Source: Cytobacillus oceanisediminis 2691
GTDB lineage: Bacteria; Bacillota; Bacilli; Bacillales; Cytobacillaceae
NCBI RefSeq assembly: GCF_000294775.2
Contig: NZ_CP015506.1
Location: 3,571,501 to 3,635,500 of the forward strand
DNA length: 64,000 bases
Reading direction: 5' to 3'
Position numbers and translations under genes: made by a program. Shown here piece by piece: positions 50,770 to 59,115 of this stretch; position 1 is the stretch's first letter; each line of letters opens with the position of its first letter. Below the pieces are notes generated by a model. That model was not told the DNA's origin. It ran no database searches and saw nothing but the letters and a program-made list of their open reading frames with translations.

Positions 50770-52329
50770 CAGTTTGTAGACAAAAAGAGTTCGGAATAGT
50801 CTCATTCCGAACTCTTTTTTTGATTTTTTGTAGGACTTCAAGTAATTACAGAGAATTGCAGACCTCTCCGAGGTTATCATTTAGGCCATTTCTGGACCTT
50901 GCCAAGTCCAGTTGGCCATTTTCTTCAAATTCATGGCAGCGAAAGTAAGCATCGCCTGCATCGACATTTTTTTAAGTCCCCTGAGGGTTGTCCAACGCAT
51001 GCCATGCTTTTCTTTTGCATCTGCGAATACTCGTTCAATTGTTTCTTTGCGTTTTTCATAGATCGGTTTGACGTCTTGATGGTGGCGAAGATGATCTGCT
51101 TCTTCCACATGTTCCTCCCACACATGACGTTGAATCATTTTTTGATGTGCTTGACTCTGTGTGCATTGAGACAAGAAAGGGCATCCAGCACAAATTCGAG
51201 GATCTGATTTATATTGACGATACCCTTCCTTTGTAGTTGTAGTATATTTTAATATCTCACCAGTTGGGCAAATGTAACAGTCAAAATGCTCATCATAAGC
51301 ATACTCATGTTTTCTGAAGAAACCCTCTTTTGTGCGAGGTCGTGTGTAAGGTAAAGCAGGTGTGATGTCGTTTTTCAATAAGTAGCTCGTGATAGCAGGT
51401 GTTTTATAGGCTGCGTCTGCCGCAACAGCTTTTGGTTTACTAACTTTCTCAATGACTTGTTCTACCAATGGCTCTAAAATATGACTATCATGCGTGTTAC
51501 CAGGGGTTACAATTGCGCCTAACACGAAGCCGTTGCGGTCTGCGGCCGCATGGAAAGAATAAGCGAACTGTTTTGTACGCTCATCTTTTACATAGTAGCC
51601 ACTCTCTGGATCTGTTGTACTTTCCTTGATTTCTTTGTATTCTTCTTTATCAAACTTATCTGGTGGAATCGGCTTTTTTCCATGATCCTCGCGGTCTTGG
51701 TTAATCTCCTCTTGAAGGCGTTCTTGATAAGCACGGGTTTCTTTTCGAACAACTTTCTTTTCAAATTTGCGTTTATTTGCACTCGCTTTTACATGAGTAG
51801 AATCTACAAAAACGTGTTCAGCACTAATTAAATTCTTTTCAGCTGCGGTTTTTAAGATTCGGTAAAATATTTGTTCAAAGAGATCGCTGTCTTTAAATCG
51901 GCGCTCATAATTTTTACCGAAAGTTGAGAAGTGAGGAACTTTATCGTGAAAGCCATATCCTAAAAACCATCGATAAGCCATATTCGTTTTCAATTCTTCA
52001 ATTGTTTGACGCATGGAGCGAATACCGAAGGTATATTGAATAAATGTGAGTTTAATTAATATTACAGGGTCAATACTTGGGCGGCCTTTTTCTGAATACT
52101 TATCTTTTACCAAGTCATAGATGAATGAGAAATTAATCGCCGCTTCAATTTTGCGGACCAAATGGTCCGCCGGTACAAGTTCGTCTAAAGCAACCATTTC
52201 AATTTGATCCCGTTGAATTGGATTATGTTTTGAAAGCATTTAAATCACCTCAAGCATTGTATTACTTCTATTTTAAAATAAAAAAGACTGCAGACAAGCA
52301 CGATTTTCATCGAGTTTGTCGACAGCCTG
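50770..52329 (-). mobile_element. IS1182-family insertion sequence, 1560 bp
   Basis: The ends are related inverted repeats: CAGTTTGTAGACAAA at the left and, reversed, CAGGCTGTCGACAAA at the right (12 of 15 match). One transposase gene fills it. An inner hairpin GAGTTCGGAAT/ATTCCGAACTC with T runs (50783-50825) ends the transposase transcript. The element lies between two copies of a 25-bp hairpin. It appears complete. Confidence 0.88.
50881..52239 (-). CDS. IS1182-family DDE transposase
   Basis: A 452-aa intact transposase: an N-terminal DUF772 domain (GRPSIDPVILIKLTFIQYTF), catalytic Asp in VFVDSTHVKASANK, the second Asp in AVAADAAYKTP, and a C-terminal Glu in KRKETIERVFADAKEKHGMR. A cysteine cluster (CYICPTGE, CAGCPFLSQC) precedes it, as in IS1182 relatives. 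ATG 52239 follows GAGGTGATT. It has no frameshift, so the element could be active. Confidence 0.93.
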   Translation of the reverse strand: MLSKHNPIQRDQIEMVALDELVPADHLVRKIEAAINFSFIYDLVKDKYSEKGRPSIDPVILIKLTFIQYTFGIRSMRQTIEELKTNMAYRWFLGYGFHDKVPHFSTFGKNYERRFKDSDLFEQIFYRILKTAAEKNLISAEHVFVDSTHVKASANKRKFEKKVVRKETRAYQERLQEEINQDREDHGKKPIPPDKFDKEEYKEIKESTTDPESGYYVKDERTKQFAYSFHAAADRNGFVLGAIVTPGNTHDSHILEPLVEQVIEKVSKPKAVAADAAYKTPAITSYLLKNDITPALPYTRPRTKEGFFRKHEYAYDEHFDCYICPTGEILKYTTTTKEGYRQYKSDPRICAGCPFLSQCTQSQAHQKMIQRHVWEEHVEEADHLRHHQDVKPIYEKRKETIERVFADAKEKHGMRWTTLRGLKKMSMQAMLTFAAMNLKKMANWTWQGPEMA

Positions 52330-52354
52330 AAGCCGATACATTAAGTACCGGCTT
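52330..52354. repeat. 25-bp target duplication, right copy
   Basis: The same hairpin as 50745-50769, now between the fruA stop and the IS. On the minus strand the T run is missing, because the IS starts there, so fruA transcripts may read into the transposase. Confidence 0.85.
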
Positions 52355-52364
52355 TAGTTATTCA

Positions 52365-54236
52365 TTATTTATTTAAAGGTTTTTTCAGAAACCCGATAAG
52401 GATCGCAGACAAAAGAGCACCTGCTATTATTCCTGCAAGGTAAATTCCCCATGGGCCATCGACGAGAGGGACGACAAAGACTCCGCCGTGCGGTGCCCTT
52501 AATCCGACTCCAGCCATCATTGAGATGGCACCTGCCACGGCTGATCCTGCCATGATGGACGGGATGACACGCAATGGATCTGCTGCTGCGAACGGGATTG
52601 CGCCTTCTGTGATAAACGAAAATCCCATGATGTAATTTGCTTTTCCTGCATCCTGTTCCTGTTTTGAAAATCTATTTTTGAATAAAGTAGTAGCAAGCGC
52701 GATGGCAAGAGGCGGAACCATCCCCGCCGCCATAATGGCTGCCATTGGTTCATATACTCCATTTGCAAGCAGCCCTGTACCAAATACGTAAGCCGATTTA
52801 TTAACCGGGCCGCCCATATCAAATGCCATCATCAGCCCAAGGACTACTCCAAGCAATACAGCATTTCCAGTACCAAGACCTGAAAGCCACTCGGTGATAG
52901 CAGTATTTAATGCGCCAACTGGTTTGTTGACAACATAAAGCATCAGCAATCCCGTGAACGCAATTCCAAAGAGCGGATAGAGCAAAATCGTTTTAATTCC
53001 TTCAAGTGATGAAGGCAGACCAGCAAAGACTTTTTTCAACCCAACTACTACATAACCTGCAAGGAAGCCGGCTATGATGCCGCCAAGGAATCCAGCGCCT
53101 CCAGATGCTGCCATCATTCCGCCGACTGCGCCTGCAGCAAAGCCGGGACGGTCAGCAATACTCATGGCAATGAACGCTGCAAGTATTGGAACAATCAATC
53201 CAAATGCATTTCCTCCCCCAATGGTCATCAGTGCTTCTGCGATAGGATGATACGACGGATCATTAGGATCTGCTGCTTTATATCCGAACATAAAGGAAAT
53301 GGCAATGAGTATTCCGCCGCCAACAACAAATGGAAGCATGTTGGAAACCCCATTCATCAAATGCTTATAAATTCCTGCTTTTTGTTCTTTTTTATTATCT
53401 GCTTTTCCGCTGCTGTCCGCGCTTCCGCCCTTGTATACCGGCGCATCCTGCTTTAGCGCTTTTTCGATTAGTTCCTGAGGTTTTCGGATGCCATCAGCAA
53501 CTGCCGTTTCAAGGACATGCTTCCCGCTGAATCGCTCCATCTCAACCTTTGTATCTGCTGCGACTATAACTGCTGCCGCATTCGCGATTTCTTCTGGTGT
53601 CAGAACATTTTTAGCACCGCTGGAGCCATTTGTTTCAACTTTAATATCAACGCCCATTTCAGCTGCCTTGGCTTTTAGGGAATCAGCCGCCATATAAGTA
53701 TGGGCAATTCCTGTTGGGCAGGCTGTTACAGCAACAACAAATCGTTTACTGTCTGCAATATTTTGGACTTCCTCTTCTTCTGTCTCGTCATAGCTGTCTA
53801 TAATTCCAATAACTTCGTCTGCAGAAGCAGCATTTTGGAGTTTTTTGCGTGCTTCCTCGTTCATTAGTATTGATGAAAGCCTGGATAGAGCTTCCAGATG
53901 TGTATTGTTTGCTCCTTCCGGGGCTGCAATCATAAAGAATAGATGTGCGGGCTGACCGTCAAGTGATTCATAATCCACTCCTGCTTCTGATTTGCCGAAT
54001 GCAATAGCAGGCTCCTTGACCGCACCAGTTTTTGCATGCGGAATAGCTATTCCGTCACCGATACCTGTTGTGCTTTGTTCTTCCCTTTTTAAAATTGCAT
54101 TCTTAAAGGCAGAACTGTCATGAAGCTTTCCTGCTTGATCAAGCTGGTTTACCAATCCATTTATGGCATCCATTTTGCCTGTTCCGCTCAATGAGAGCAG
54201 AATCGTATCTCTTGTCAGTAATTCTGTTATTCTCAT
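52365..54236 (-). CDS. fruA: PTS fructose permease EIIABC
   Basis: A 623-aa three-domain permease that imports fructose as fructose-1-phosphate. EIIA (1-145) has the phospho-His in IAIPHAKTGA. EIIB (about 165-265) has the phospho-Cys in VTACPTGIAHTYMAA. EIIC (about 285-620) is the membrane channel with FDMGGPVNKSAYVFG and FITEGAIPFAAADP. It starts one base after fruK ends. Its terminator has been split by the IS. Confidence 0.95.
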   Translation of the reverse strand: MRITELLTRDTILLSLSGTGKMDAINGLVNQLDQAGKLHDSSAFKNAILKREEQSTTGIGDGIAIPHAKTGAVKEPAIAFGKSEAGVDYESLDGQPAHLFFMIAAPEGANNTHLEALSRLSSILMNEEARKKLQNAASADEVIGIIDSYDETEEEEVQNIADSKRFVVAVTACPTGIAHTYMAADSLKAKAAEMGVDIKVETNGSSGAKNVLTPEEIANAAAVIVAADTKVEMERFSGKHVLETAVADGIRKPQELIEKALKQDAPVYKGGSADSSGKADNKKEQKAGIYKHLMNGVSNMLPFVVGGGILIAISFMFGYKAADPNDPSYHPIAEALMTIGGGNAFGLIVPILAAFIAMSIADRPGFAAGAVGGMMAASGGAGFLGGIIAGFLAGYVVVGLKKVFAGLPSSLEGIKTILLYPLFGIAFTGLLMLYVVNKPVGALNTAITEWLSGLGTGNAVLLGVVLGLMMAFDMGGPVNKSAYVFGTGLLANGVYEPMAAIMAAGMVPPLAIALATTLFKNRFSKQEQDAGKANYIMGFSFITEGAIPFAAADPLRVIPSIMAGSAVAGAISMMAGVGLRAPHGGVFVVPLVDGPWGIYLAGIIAGALLSAILIGFLKKPLNK

Positions 54237-54237
54237 C

Positions 54238-55167
54238 CTAAATCTCCCCTTTTAGGCTGACCTTTTCAATCGAAACCTGAGAAAGCAATTCCTCTGCTTT
54301 TTCCTTTGTGCAAAGACCAAGTGAAAAAGCCGTAGCGCTTCCGGAAGCAACACTGTATTGAAAAGCCTTTTCTATATTTTTGTTTTTTTCATAAGCTGCA
54401 AGAAATCCGGCTACCATGGAATCTCCTGCACCTACAGAACTTTTCACTTCCCCATTTGGAACGCTTGAAATATACGCTGCTTCATCAGAAATCAAGACTG
54501 CTCCCTTGCCGGCTAATGAAACAATTACATTCTGTGCGCCCATTTCTACAAGTTTCTGTCCATATGGGATAACTTCTTTTGCGGAAGTAAATTCTGTCTT
54601 GAATAAATCACCTAATTCATGGTGATTAGGCTTTATTAAAAACGGTTTGTATGGAAGGACCTTTTTCAGTAATTCTCCCTCTGCATCCACCACAAAAGCC
54701 GTCCCGTTTTCTAAACAAATTCTTACCAGCTCTTCATAAGTTGATTCCGGCAATGTAGATGGAATGCTGCCAGCCAGAACAAGCAAATCTTCTTCTGACA
54801 GGCTGCGGATCTTATTTTTCAGATCCTCGAAATTCCTTCCTGAAATGGCCGGCCCTTTGGCATTGATTTCTGTTTCCGTCTTTGTCTTGATCTTTACATT
54901 GATTCTTGTGTCACCAGCAACTTGGACAAAGTCAGTTTGAATATTCTCCTTGTTTAAGCAATCAACAATATACTCTCCTGTAAATCCGCCTGCAAAGCCA
55001 AGGGCCTTGCTTTTAACATCCATTCTGTTCAGCACTCTGGAAACATTTATCCCTTTTCCTCCAGGGAACTTTGTATCATGCTGCATGCGGTTAAGACCGC
55101 CGACTATTATCTCATCCAATTCTAAGATGTAGTCCACTGACGGATTTAGCGTCAATGTGTGTATCAT
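54238..55167 (-). CDS. fruK: 1-phosphofructokinase
   Basis: A 309-aa PfkB-family kinase that makes fructose-1,6-bisphosphate. The N-terminal LTLNPSVDYILEL, the first signature GGKGINVSRVLNRM and the catalytic GAGDSMVAGFLAAYE are intact. It overlaps fruR by four bases and is followed by fruA. Confidence 0.94.
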   Translation of the reverse strand: MIHTLTLNPSVDYILELDEIIVGGLNRMQHDTKFPGGKGINVSRVLNRMDVKSKALGFAGGFTGEYIVDCLNKENIQTDFVQVAGDTRINVKIKTKTETEINAKGPAISGRNFEDLKNKIRSLSEEDLLVLAGSIPSTLPESTYEELVRICLENGTAFVVDAEGELLKKVLPYKPFLIKPNHHELGDLFKTEFTSAKEVIPYGQKLVEMGAQNVIVSLAGKGAVLISDEAAYISSVPNGEVKSSVGAGDSMVAGFLAAYEKNKNIEKAFQYSVASGSATAFSLGLCTKEKAEELLSQVSIEKVSLKGEI

Positions 55168-55916
55168 GCTGTCACGACCTTTATTGTAGTTTTGCTGATA
55201 TAAGGCTCTTGCTGATCCTCATTCAGTTCATTAGTAATAATTGCTGCTGTATGCAAATCGGCAATCTTGGCAAATGCGATTTCTGAAAACTTCGTATCAT
55301 CGGCAAGCACGAATGCCTCCCTTGAAAGCGAAATGGCCATTTGCTTAATCATGGCCTCATCCTGATCCGGTGTGGTGTATCCGAATTGAGGATGGATGCC
55401 ATTAACCCCCATAAAACATTTATCAAATCGATAATTTTCGAGGCTTTCCAATGCCCCCCTGCCAATGATGGCTTTTGTCTGGCTCTTGGCAAAACCGCCA
55501 ATTAAAAACGTTTTTATATTTCGTTCCAGCAATGCGTTGATATGCATTAATCCGTTCGTTACAACTACAATTTCTTTTGCAGGCAAGAAAGGAATCATTT
55601 CAGTAACTGTCGAGCCTGCATCCAGATAGATGGAATCACCTTCTTCAACAAGACTTGCAGCATATTGGGCGATTTGGCGCTTTTGCTGAAGGTTTCTGGC
55701 GGATTTTTCAGACATGCTGGGTTCCTGGAGCTTTCCCTGAAGCCTGGCAGCCCCTCCATGTATCCTTTTTAAGTATTTTCCTTCCTCAAGCTGAGTCAGG
55801 TCCCTTCTGATTGTTGATTCCGATGTTTCTGTCATATCAACGAGATCCTGAATTTTCACTACACCTTTTTCTTTTAAAAGCTGCAGAATCAATTTGTGGC
55901 GCTCTGGTGTTAACAA
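55164..55916 (-). CDS. fruR: DeoR-family repressor of the fructose operon
   Basis: A 250-aa regulator: an N-terminal helix-turn-helix (MLTPERHKLILQLLKEKGVV, SESTIRRDLTQLE) and a sugar-phosphate-sensing domain (DAGSTVTEMIPFL, FMGVNGIH, DDTKFSEIAF). Start TTG 55916 lies four bases after AGGGGGTGAT. It is the first gene of the fru operon and probably represses it until fructose-1-phosphate appears. Confidence 0.93.
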   Translation of the reverse strand: MLTPERHKLILQLLKEKGVVKIQDLVDMTETSESTIRRDLTQLEEGKYLKRIHGGAARLQGKLQEPSMSEKSARNLQQKRQIAQYAASLVEEGDSIYLDAGSTVTEMIPFLPAKEIVVVTNGLMHINALLERNIKTFLIGGFAKSQTKAIIGRGALESLENYRFDKCFMGVNGIHPQFGYTTPDQDEAMIKQMAISLSREAFVLADDTKFSEIAFAKIADLHTAAIITNELNEDQQEPYISKTTIKVVTA

Positions 55917-55954
55917 AACATCACCCCCTGGAATGTGTTGCTCCTCTTGATTAC

Positions 55955-56037
55955 ATCATACTGAAACCGATTGCAAAAATCAATCATTTTCATTCAAAAA
56001 CAATCAAAAGCGTTCAAATATCGAACGTTTTTGATTG
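55955..56037 (-). promoter_or_regulatory. fru promoter, cre-like site and 37-bp FruR dyad
   Basis: TTGATT (55978-55983) and TATGAT (55955-55960) with 17-bp spacing form the promoter. TGAAACCGATTGCA (55962-55975) fits the CcpA cre consensus but for one base and covers the spacer. Upstream, CAATCAAAAGCGTTC and GAACGTTTTTGATTG (56001-56037) are inverted repeats matching 14 of 15, the likely FruR operator. Confidence 0.75.
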
Positions 56038-56103
56038 TTTTACGATTATTAACTCAATAATTATTAAAATAGTGGATTATTTTAAATATATTAAAATAAT
56101 AGT

Positions 56104-56256
56104 TTGCTCTATCCGTCTGATTATGCTAGAATCAAAAATAACAATATATAGTTTCTTGTTCAACCACAGATACTATATATTGTTTTAATTTAAGAATTAA
56201 CTCGTTCCAAGGTCTCTTTTTTGATCCGCTTTCTTTTTGAAAGCGGAATTTTTTTG
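56104..56256 (+). ncRNA. Candidate small RNA under NrdR control
   Basis: A plus-strand promoter TTGCTC-17-TAGAAT (56104-56132) is followed by two perfect-core NrdR boxes, ACAATATATAGT (56141-56152) and ACTATATATTGT (56172-56183), centres 31 bp apart. A terminator TCCGCTTTC/GAAAGCGGA with T7 ends at about 56256. The transcript would be about 118 bases. No reading frame of note lies inside, and no plus-strand gene follows for 600 bases. It could be a regulatory RNA, or the relic leader of a lost ribonucleotide reductase operon. Confidence 0.6.
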
Positions 56257-56301
56257 TTTTGGAAATAGAATCTCTTTCCATTAGCCTTCCAGAACAGGAA
56301 A

Positions 56302-56328
56302 AGAGCACTGCTCAATGGCAGTGCCCTT
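56302..56328 (-). terminator. Terminator after the DUF2188 gene
   Basis: GGGCACTGC and GCAGTGCTC form a stem with a 6-base loop followed by TTTT on the minus strand. Confidence 0.78.
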
Positions 56329-56340
56329 CTATAAGACCGA

Positions 56341-56616
56341 TTATTTATCTTCATAATTTACGAGATCATCTATTTTTCCATCTTCATTATGCAGTATTGC
56401 CATTGTCCCCGCTTCTTCTGCCATGCTCTTCGCTTTCTCCACCGCTTCTGACTGTGACTCTGCAGTATACTCAGGCTCGTTTTGCCCTTCCTTTTTGACT
56501 GCCCATCCTTCCTCATCGTGCGGTACTACATGGAATCTTGCTTCATCTGTACCTGCTCTGTCCTTAAAATATTGTTCCTGTTCATCACTGTGAATGTTGC
56601 TTTTACGATTTGCCAT
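56341..56616 (-). CDS. DUF2188 family protein
   Basis: A 91-aa soluble protein with the DUF2188 core (FHVVPHDEEGWAVKKEGQNE, AVEKAKSMAEE, LHNEDGKI). The function is unknown. ATG 56616 follows AAAGGAGG; an in-frame ATG 33 bases earlier lacks a good site. A sigma-B-type promoter lies upstream, pointing to a general-stress role. Confidence 0.8.
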   Translation of the reverse strand: MANRKSNIHSDEQEQYFKDRAGTDEARFHVVPHDEEGWAVKKEGQNEPEYTAESQSEAVEKAKSMAEEAGTMAILHNEDGKIDDLVNYEDK

Positions 56617-56670
56617 GTTTATACCTCCTTTATATAAATGAACTTTCATCTATCGATGAGTACTATCACT

Positions 56671-56695
56671 TTACCCTTTTAGGGAGTAAAAAAAC
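56671..56695 (-). promoter_or_regulatory. Sigma-B-type promoter of the DUF2188 gene
   Basis: On the minus strand, GTTTTT (56690-56695), a 13-bp spacer and GGGTAA (56671-56676) match the sigma-B consensus GTTTAA-N12-15-GGGTAT closely. It lies 55 bases before the start codon. No other gene is in 56617-56885. Confidence 0.65.
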
Positions 56696-56885
56696 ACAAA
56701 GTCTCTCGCCATAAACAGTAATAATTTCCCAATAGATTTTGTCTTTTATTATATAAATTTGACACATAGTGTCGCAAAAATAGGCTTACCCCATAGGAAT
56801 TAGTACTCTATTCAAAAAATACCATTTTCTACTAAACTAGGAATCGTTAGGGAATCGAAAAACCACTAAATTTCAGGAGGGTATT

Positions 56886-58262
56886 ATGTCAAGAAATAGT
56901 CGAAAATCTCCCAAGATATTAGCAGCGGCTCTAGCAGCTTCTTTAGCTTTTGGCACAATCGGGTATGCTGCCCCGCTAAGTAATGAAAATGGAAATTCAT
57001 CCCACTCGCAAGATCAGAAGATTATTGCCAGAGTAAATGCTGAACGTGCTATCGAACACGTGAGGTATCTATCGGAAGAAATCGGGACAAGACCCGGCGG
57101 ATTAGAAAATGAAAAAAAATCGGCAGAGTATATTGCCAATACACTCAAAAGTTATGGCTATGATGTTGAATTTCAATACTTTCCAGTAGCAGATCAATTC
57201 ATAGGCAGTGCAGCATTTGAAGATGGGACGGTATGGGAAATGGGCGCTGCACCAAACGGAGCAATCAGCGATACGCCAGTTCATGCAGAAGTCATCTTTG
57301 TGGAAAATGAGAATTTCCAGGGAGCCGAAGGTAAAATAGTTCTTCTGGCTCGAGCAGATACTACAGCCGGATACCGAGAGCAGGTAGCCAAAGCAGTTGA
57401 GGCAGGGGCAGCTGGTGTGATTCTCCAAAGCCTTGTTGGAAGCCGCGGCAATTACGGACAAACTTTTAATCCTAACCTTACATCGGAATATGATATCCCG
57501 GTTTTTGGGGCTTCCTATATTCATGGAGAATGGCTCAAGGAACAAATGGAGCAAGGTGCAGTTGAGCTCTCCCTGTCAGCAAAACATTATAAGGATCTTA
57601 AATCGGTAAATGTAATTGCAACCAAGGAAGCTAAATCAAAAGATGAAGATACAAAAGAGGTTATACTAGGTGCCCATCATGATAGTGTGGTGGGTGCTCC
57701 AGGTGCGAATGATAATGCTTCCGGTGTAGGGTTAATGCTTGAACTTGCCAGAGTTTATAAAGGATACAATACAGACAAAACCCTTAAATTCATTGCATTT
57801 GGATCTGAGGAACGCGGACTTTTAGGAGCAAGATATTATGTAGATCAGTTAACAGAGACACAAAAAGATCAAATAGAAGCTGTTTTTGTTCCTGATATGG
57901 TTGCTACAAATTATGAAAAGGCTACAAACCTATATGCCATGACACCAGACGGCAGCCAAAACATTGTAACTTCTTCAACTGGTCATGCTGGGGCACGCTT
58001 GGGCAATTCGGATATTCTCCCAGGCAAATTCGGATCGAGTGACCATGTTCCTTTCCATAATGCCGGCATTCCTGCGGCCCTTTTTATCTGGATGGGCATA
58101 GACAGCTGGGATCCGCTTGTTTACCATATTGAAAAAGTCTATCATACACCGCAGGATACTATCGAAGATAATATCTCTGCAGAAAGAATGCAATCAGCAC
58201 TTGATATCATCGGTTCCGGACTTTTTGATGTTGTCCGAAAAAAAACACAAGGCAATAATTAA
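56886..58262 (+). CDS. Secreted M28 aminopeptidase with PA domain (YwaD type)
   Basis: A signal peptide (KILAAALAASLAFGTIGYAA) leads into a protease-associated insert (AEGKIVLLARADT, EAGAAGVILQS) within an M28 zinc peptidase. Metal ligands are seen in ILGAHHDSV, PGANDNASG, FGSEERGLLGA and VYHTPQDT. The 458-aa layout matches B. subtilis YwaD, a double-zinc aminopeptidase. GGAGGG precedes the ATG. It is a single gene. Confidence 0.88.
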   Translation: MSRNSRKSPKILAAALAASLAFGTIGYAAPLSNENGNSSHSQDQKIIARVNAERAIEHVRYLSEEIGTRPGGLENEKKSAEYIANTLKSYGYDVEFQYFPVADQFIGSAAFEDGTVWEMGAAPNGAISDTPVHAEVIFVENENFQGAEGKIVLLARADTTAGYREQVAKAVEAGAAGVILQSLVGSRGNYGQTFNPNLTSEYDIPVFGASYIHGEWLKEQMEQGAVELSLSAKHYKDLKSVNVIATKEAKSKDEDTKEVILGAHHDSVVGAPGANDNASGVGLMLELARVYKGYNTDKTLKFIAFGSEERGLLGARYYVDQLTETQKDQIEAVFVPDMVATNYEKATNLYAMTPDGSQNIVTSSTGHAGARLGNSDILPGKFGSSDHVPFHNAGIPAALFIWMGIDSWDPLVYHIEKVYHTPQDTIEDNISAERMQSALDIIGSGLFDVVRKKTQGNN

Positions 58263-58271
58263 TGCTTTTAT

Positions 58272-58306
58272 CCAGCCGCTGGCCAATTGCCGGCGGCTGG
58301 TTTATT
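58272..58306 (+). terminator. Terminator after the M28 peptidase
   Basis: CCAGCCGCTGGC and GCCGGCGGCTGG pair with a short AATT-type loop and a TTTATT run. Confidence 0.8.
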
Positions 58307-58404
58307 AGCAAAAAAGAAACTCCATGCCTAACCCCGATTTCTTCTCTCCCTAACCTCCATTCAATATGCCATACCATACGTTTACACACCTTAACCAAAT
58401 ATAT

Positions 58405-58436
58405 ATGTTAACCTATTATAAAATTAAGTTGACAAT
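58405..58436 (+). promoter_or_regulatory. BirA operator and promoter of bioY
   Basis: ATGTTAACC (58405-58413) and GTTGACAAT (58428-58436) are inverted half-sites of the biotin repressor BirA with a 14-bp gap; one base deviates. The right half contains TTGACA, a -35 element, so bound BirA would block the promoter. Confidence 0.75.
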
Positions 58437-58494
58437 AAACGTTTGCTGCTATTATTCTAAATTGTATAAATACAAATCTATCAGGAGGCATTTT

Positions 58495-59091
58495 ATGAAG
58501 ACAGGTTTAAGAACGATTGATTTAACATTGGCTGGCATGTTTGTTGGCCTAATGGCGGTTGGAGCAAATATCACTTCATTTGTCCCATTTTTAGTTATTG
58601 GGGGAGTGCCTATTACTTTGCAGACTTTTTTTGCCATTCTGGCAGGGGCTATTTTAGGTAGCCGATTAGGGGCTATTACTATGGCTGTCTATGCTTTTGC
58701 CGGGCTTGCAGGCGCCCCTGTATTTTCAAAATTCGGCGGCGGTTTTGCTTCCTTATTAAGCCCCACTTTCGGTTTTATCTTATCGTTTATAGTAACAGCC
58801 TATGTCACCGGCAAATTGATAGAAAAGAAAAAATCTGTTCCGGTGTATATTACTGCAGCTTTAATCGGAATGGTGATCAATTATGTTTTTGGGACGAATT
58901 GGATGTATATGGCCTATAAACTTTGGTTTACAGCACCTGAGGGATTTACCTATCATTTGGCATGGCTGTGGATGGCGGTCCCCCTTCCAAAAGACATAAT
59001 TCTCTCTGTTTTTGCCGGGTTAATGGCCCATCGTCTGGAGCATAGAGTATTTGCAAGCAGTCAGTTCAGAAAAATGAACCGAGCAGCATAA
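58495..59091 (+). CDS. bioY: Biotin transporter substrate-binding component BioY
   Basis: A 198-aa membrane protein with six helices and the biotin signature region GGVPITLQTFFAILAGAILG, then AGLAGAPVFSKFGGG. It captures biotin and may work alone or with ECF energy-coupling subunits. ATG 58495 follows AGGAGG; the open frame upstream lies in the leader. bioB follows 24 bases later. Confidence 0.93.
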   Translation: MKTGLRTIDLTLAGMFVGLMAVGANITSFVPFLVIGGVPITLQTFFAILAGAILGSRLGAITMAVYAFAGLAGAPVFSKFGGGFASLLSPTFGFILSFIVTAYVTGKLIEKKKSVPVYITAALIGMVINYVFGTNWMYMAYKLWFTAPEGFTYHLAWLWMAVPLPKDIILSVFAGLMAHRLEHRVFASSQFRKMNRAA

Positions 59092-59115
59092 ACAATTTTA
59101 CTAAGGAGGATACAT

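Noticed and set aside
51550..51831. Plus-strand frame of 93 residues inside the IS
   Set aside because: It lies wholly antisense to an intact transposase and has hydrophobic, non-natural composition.
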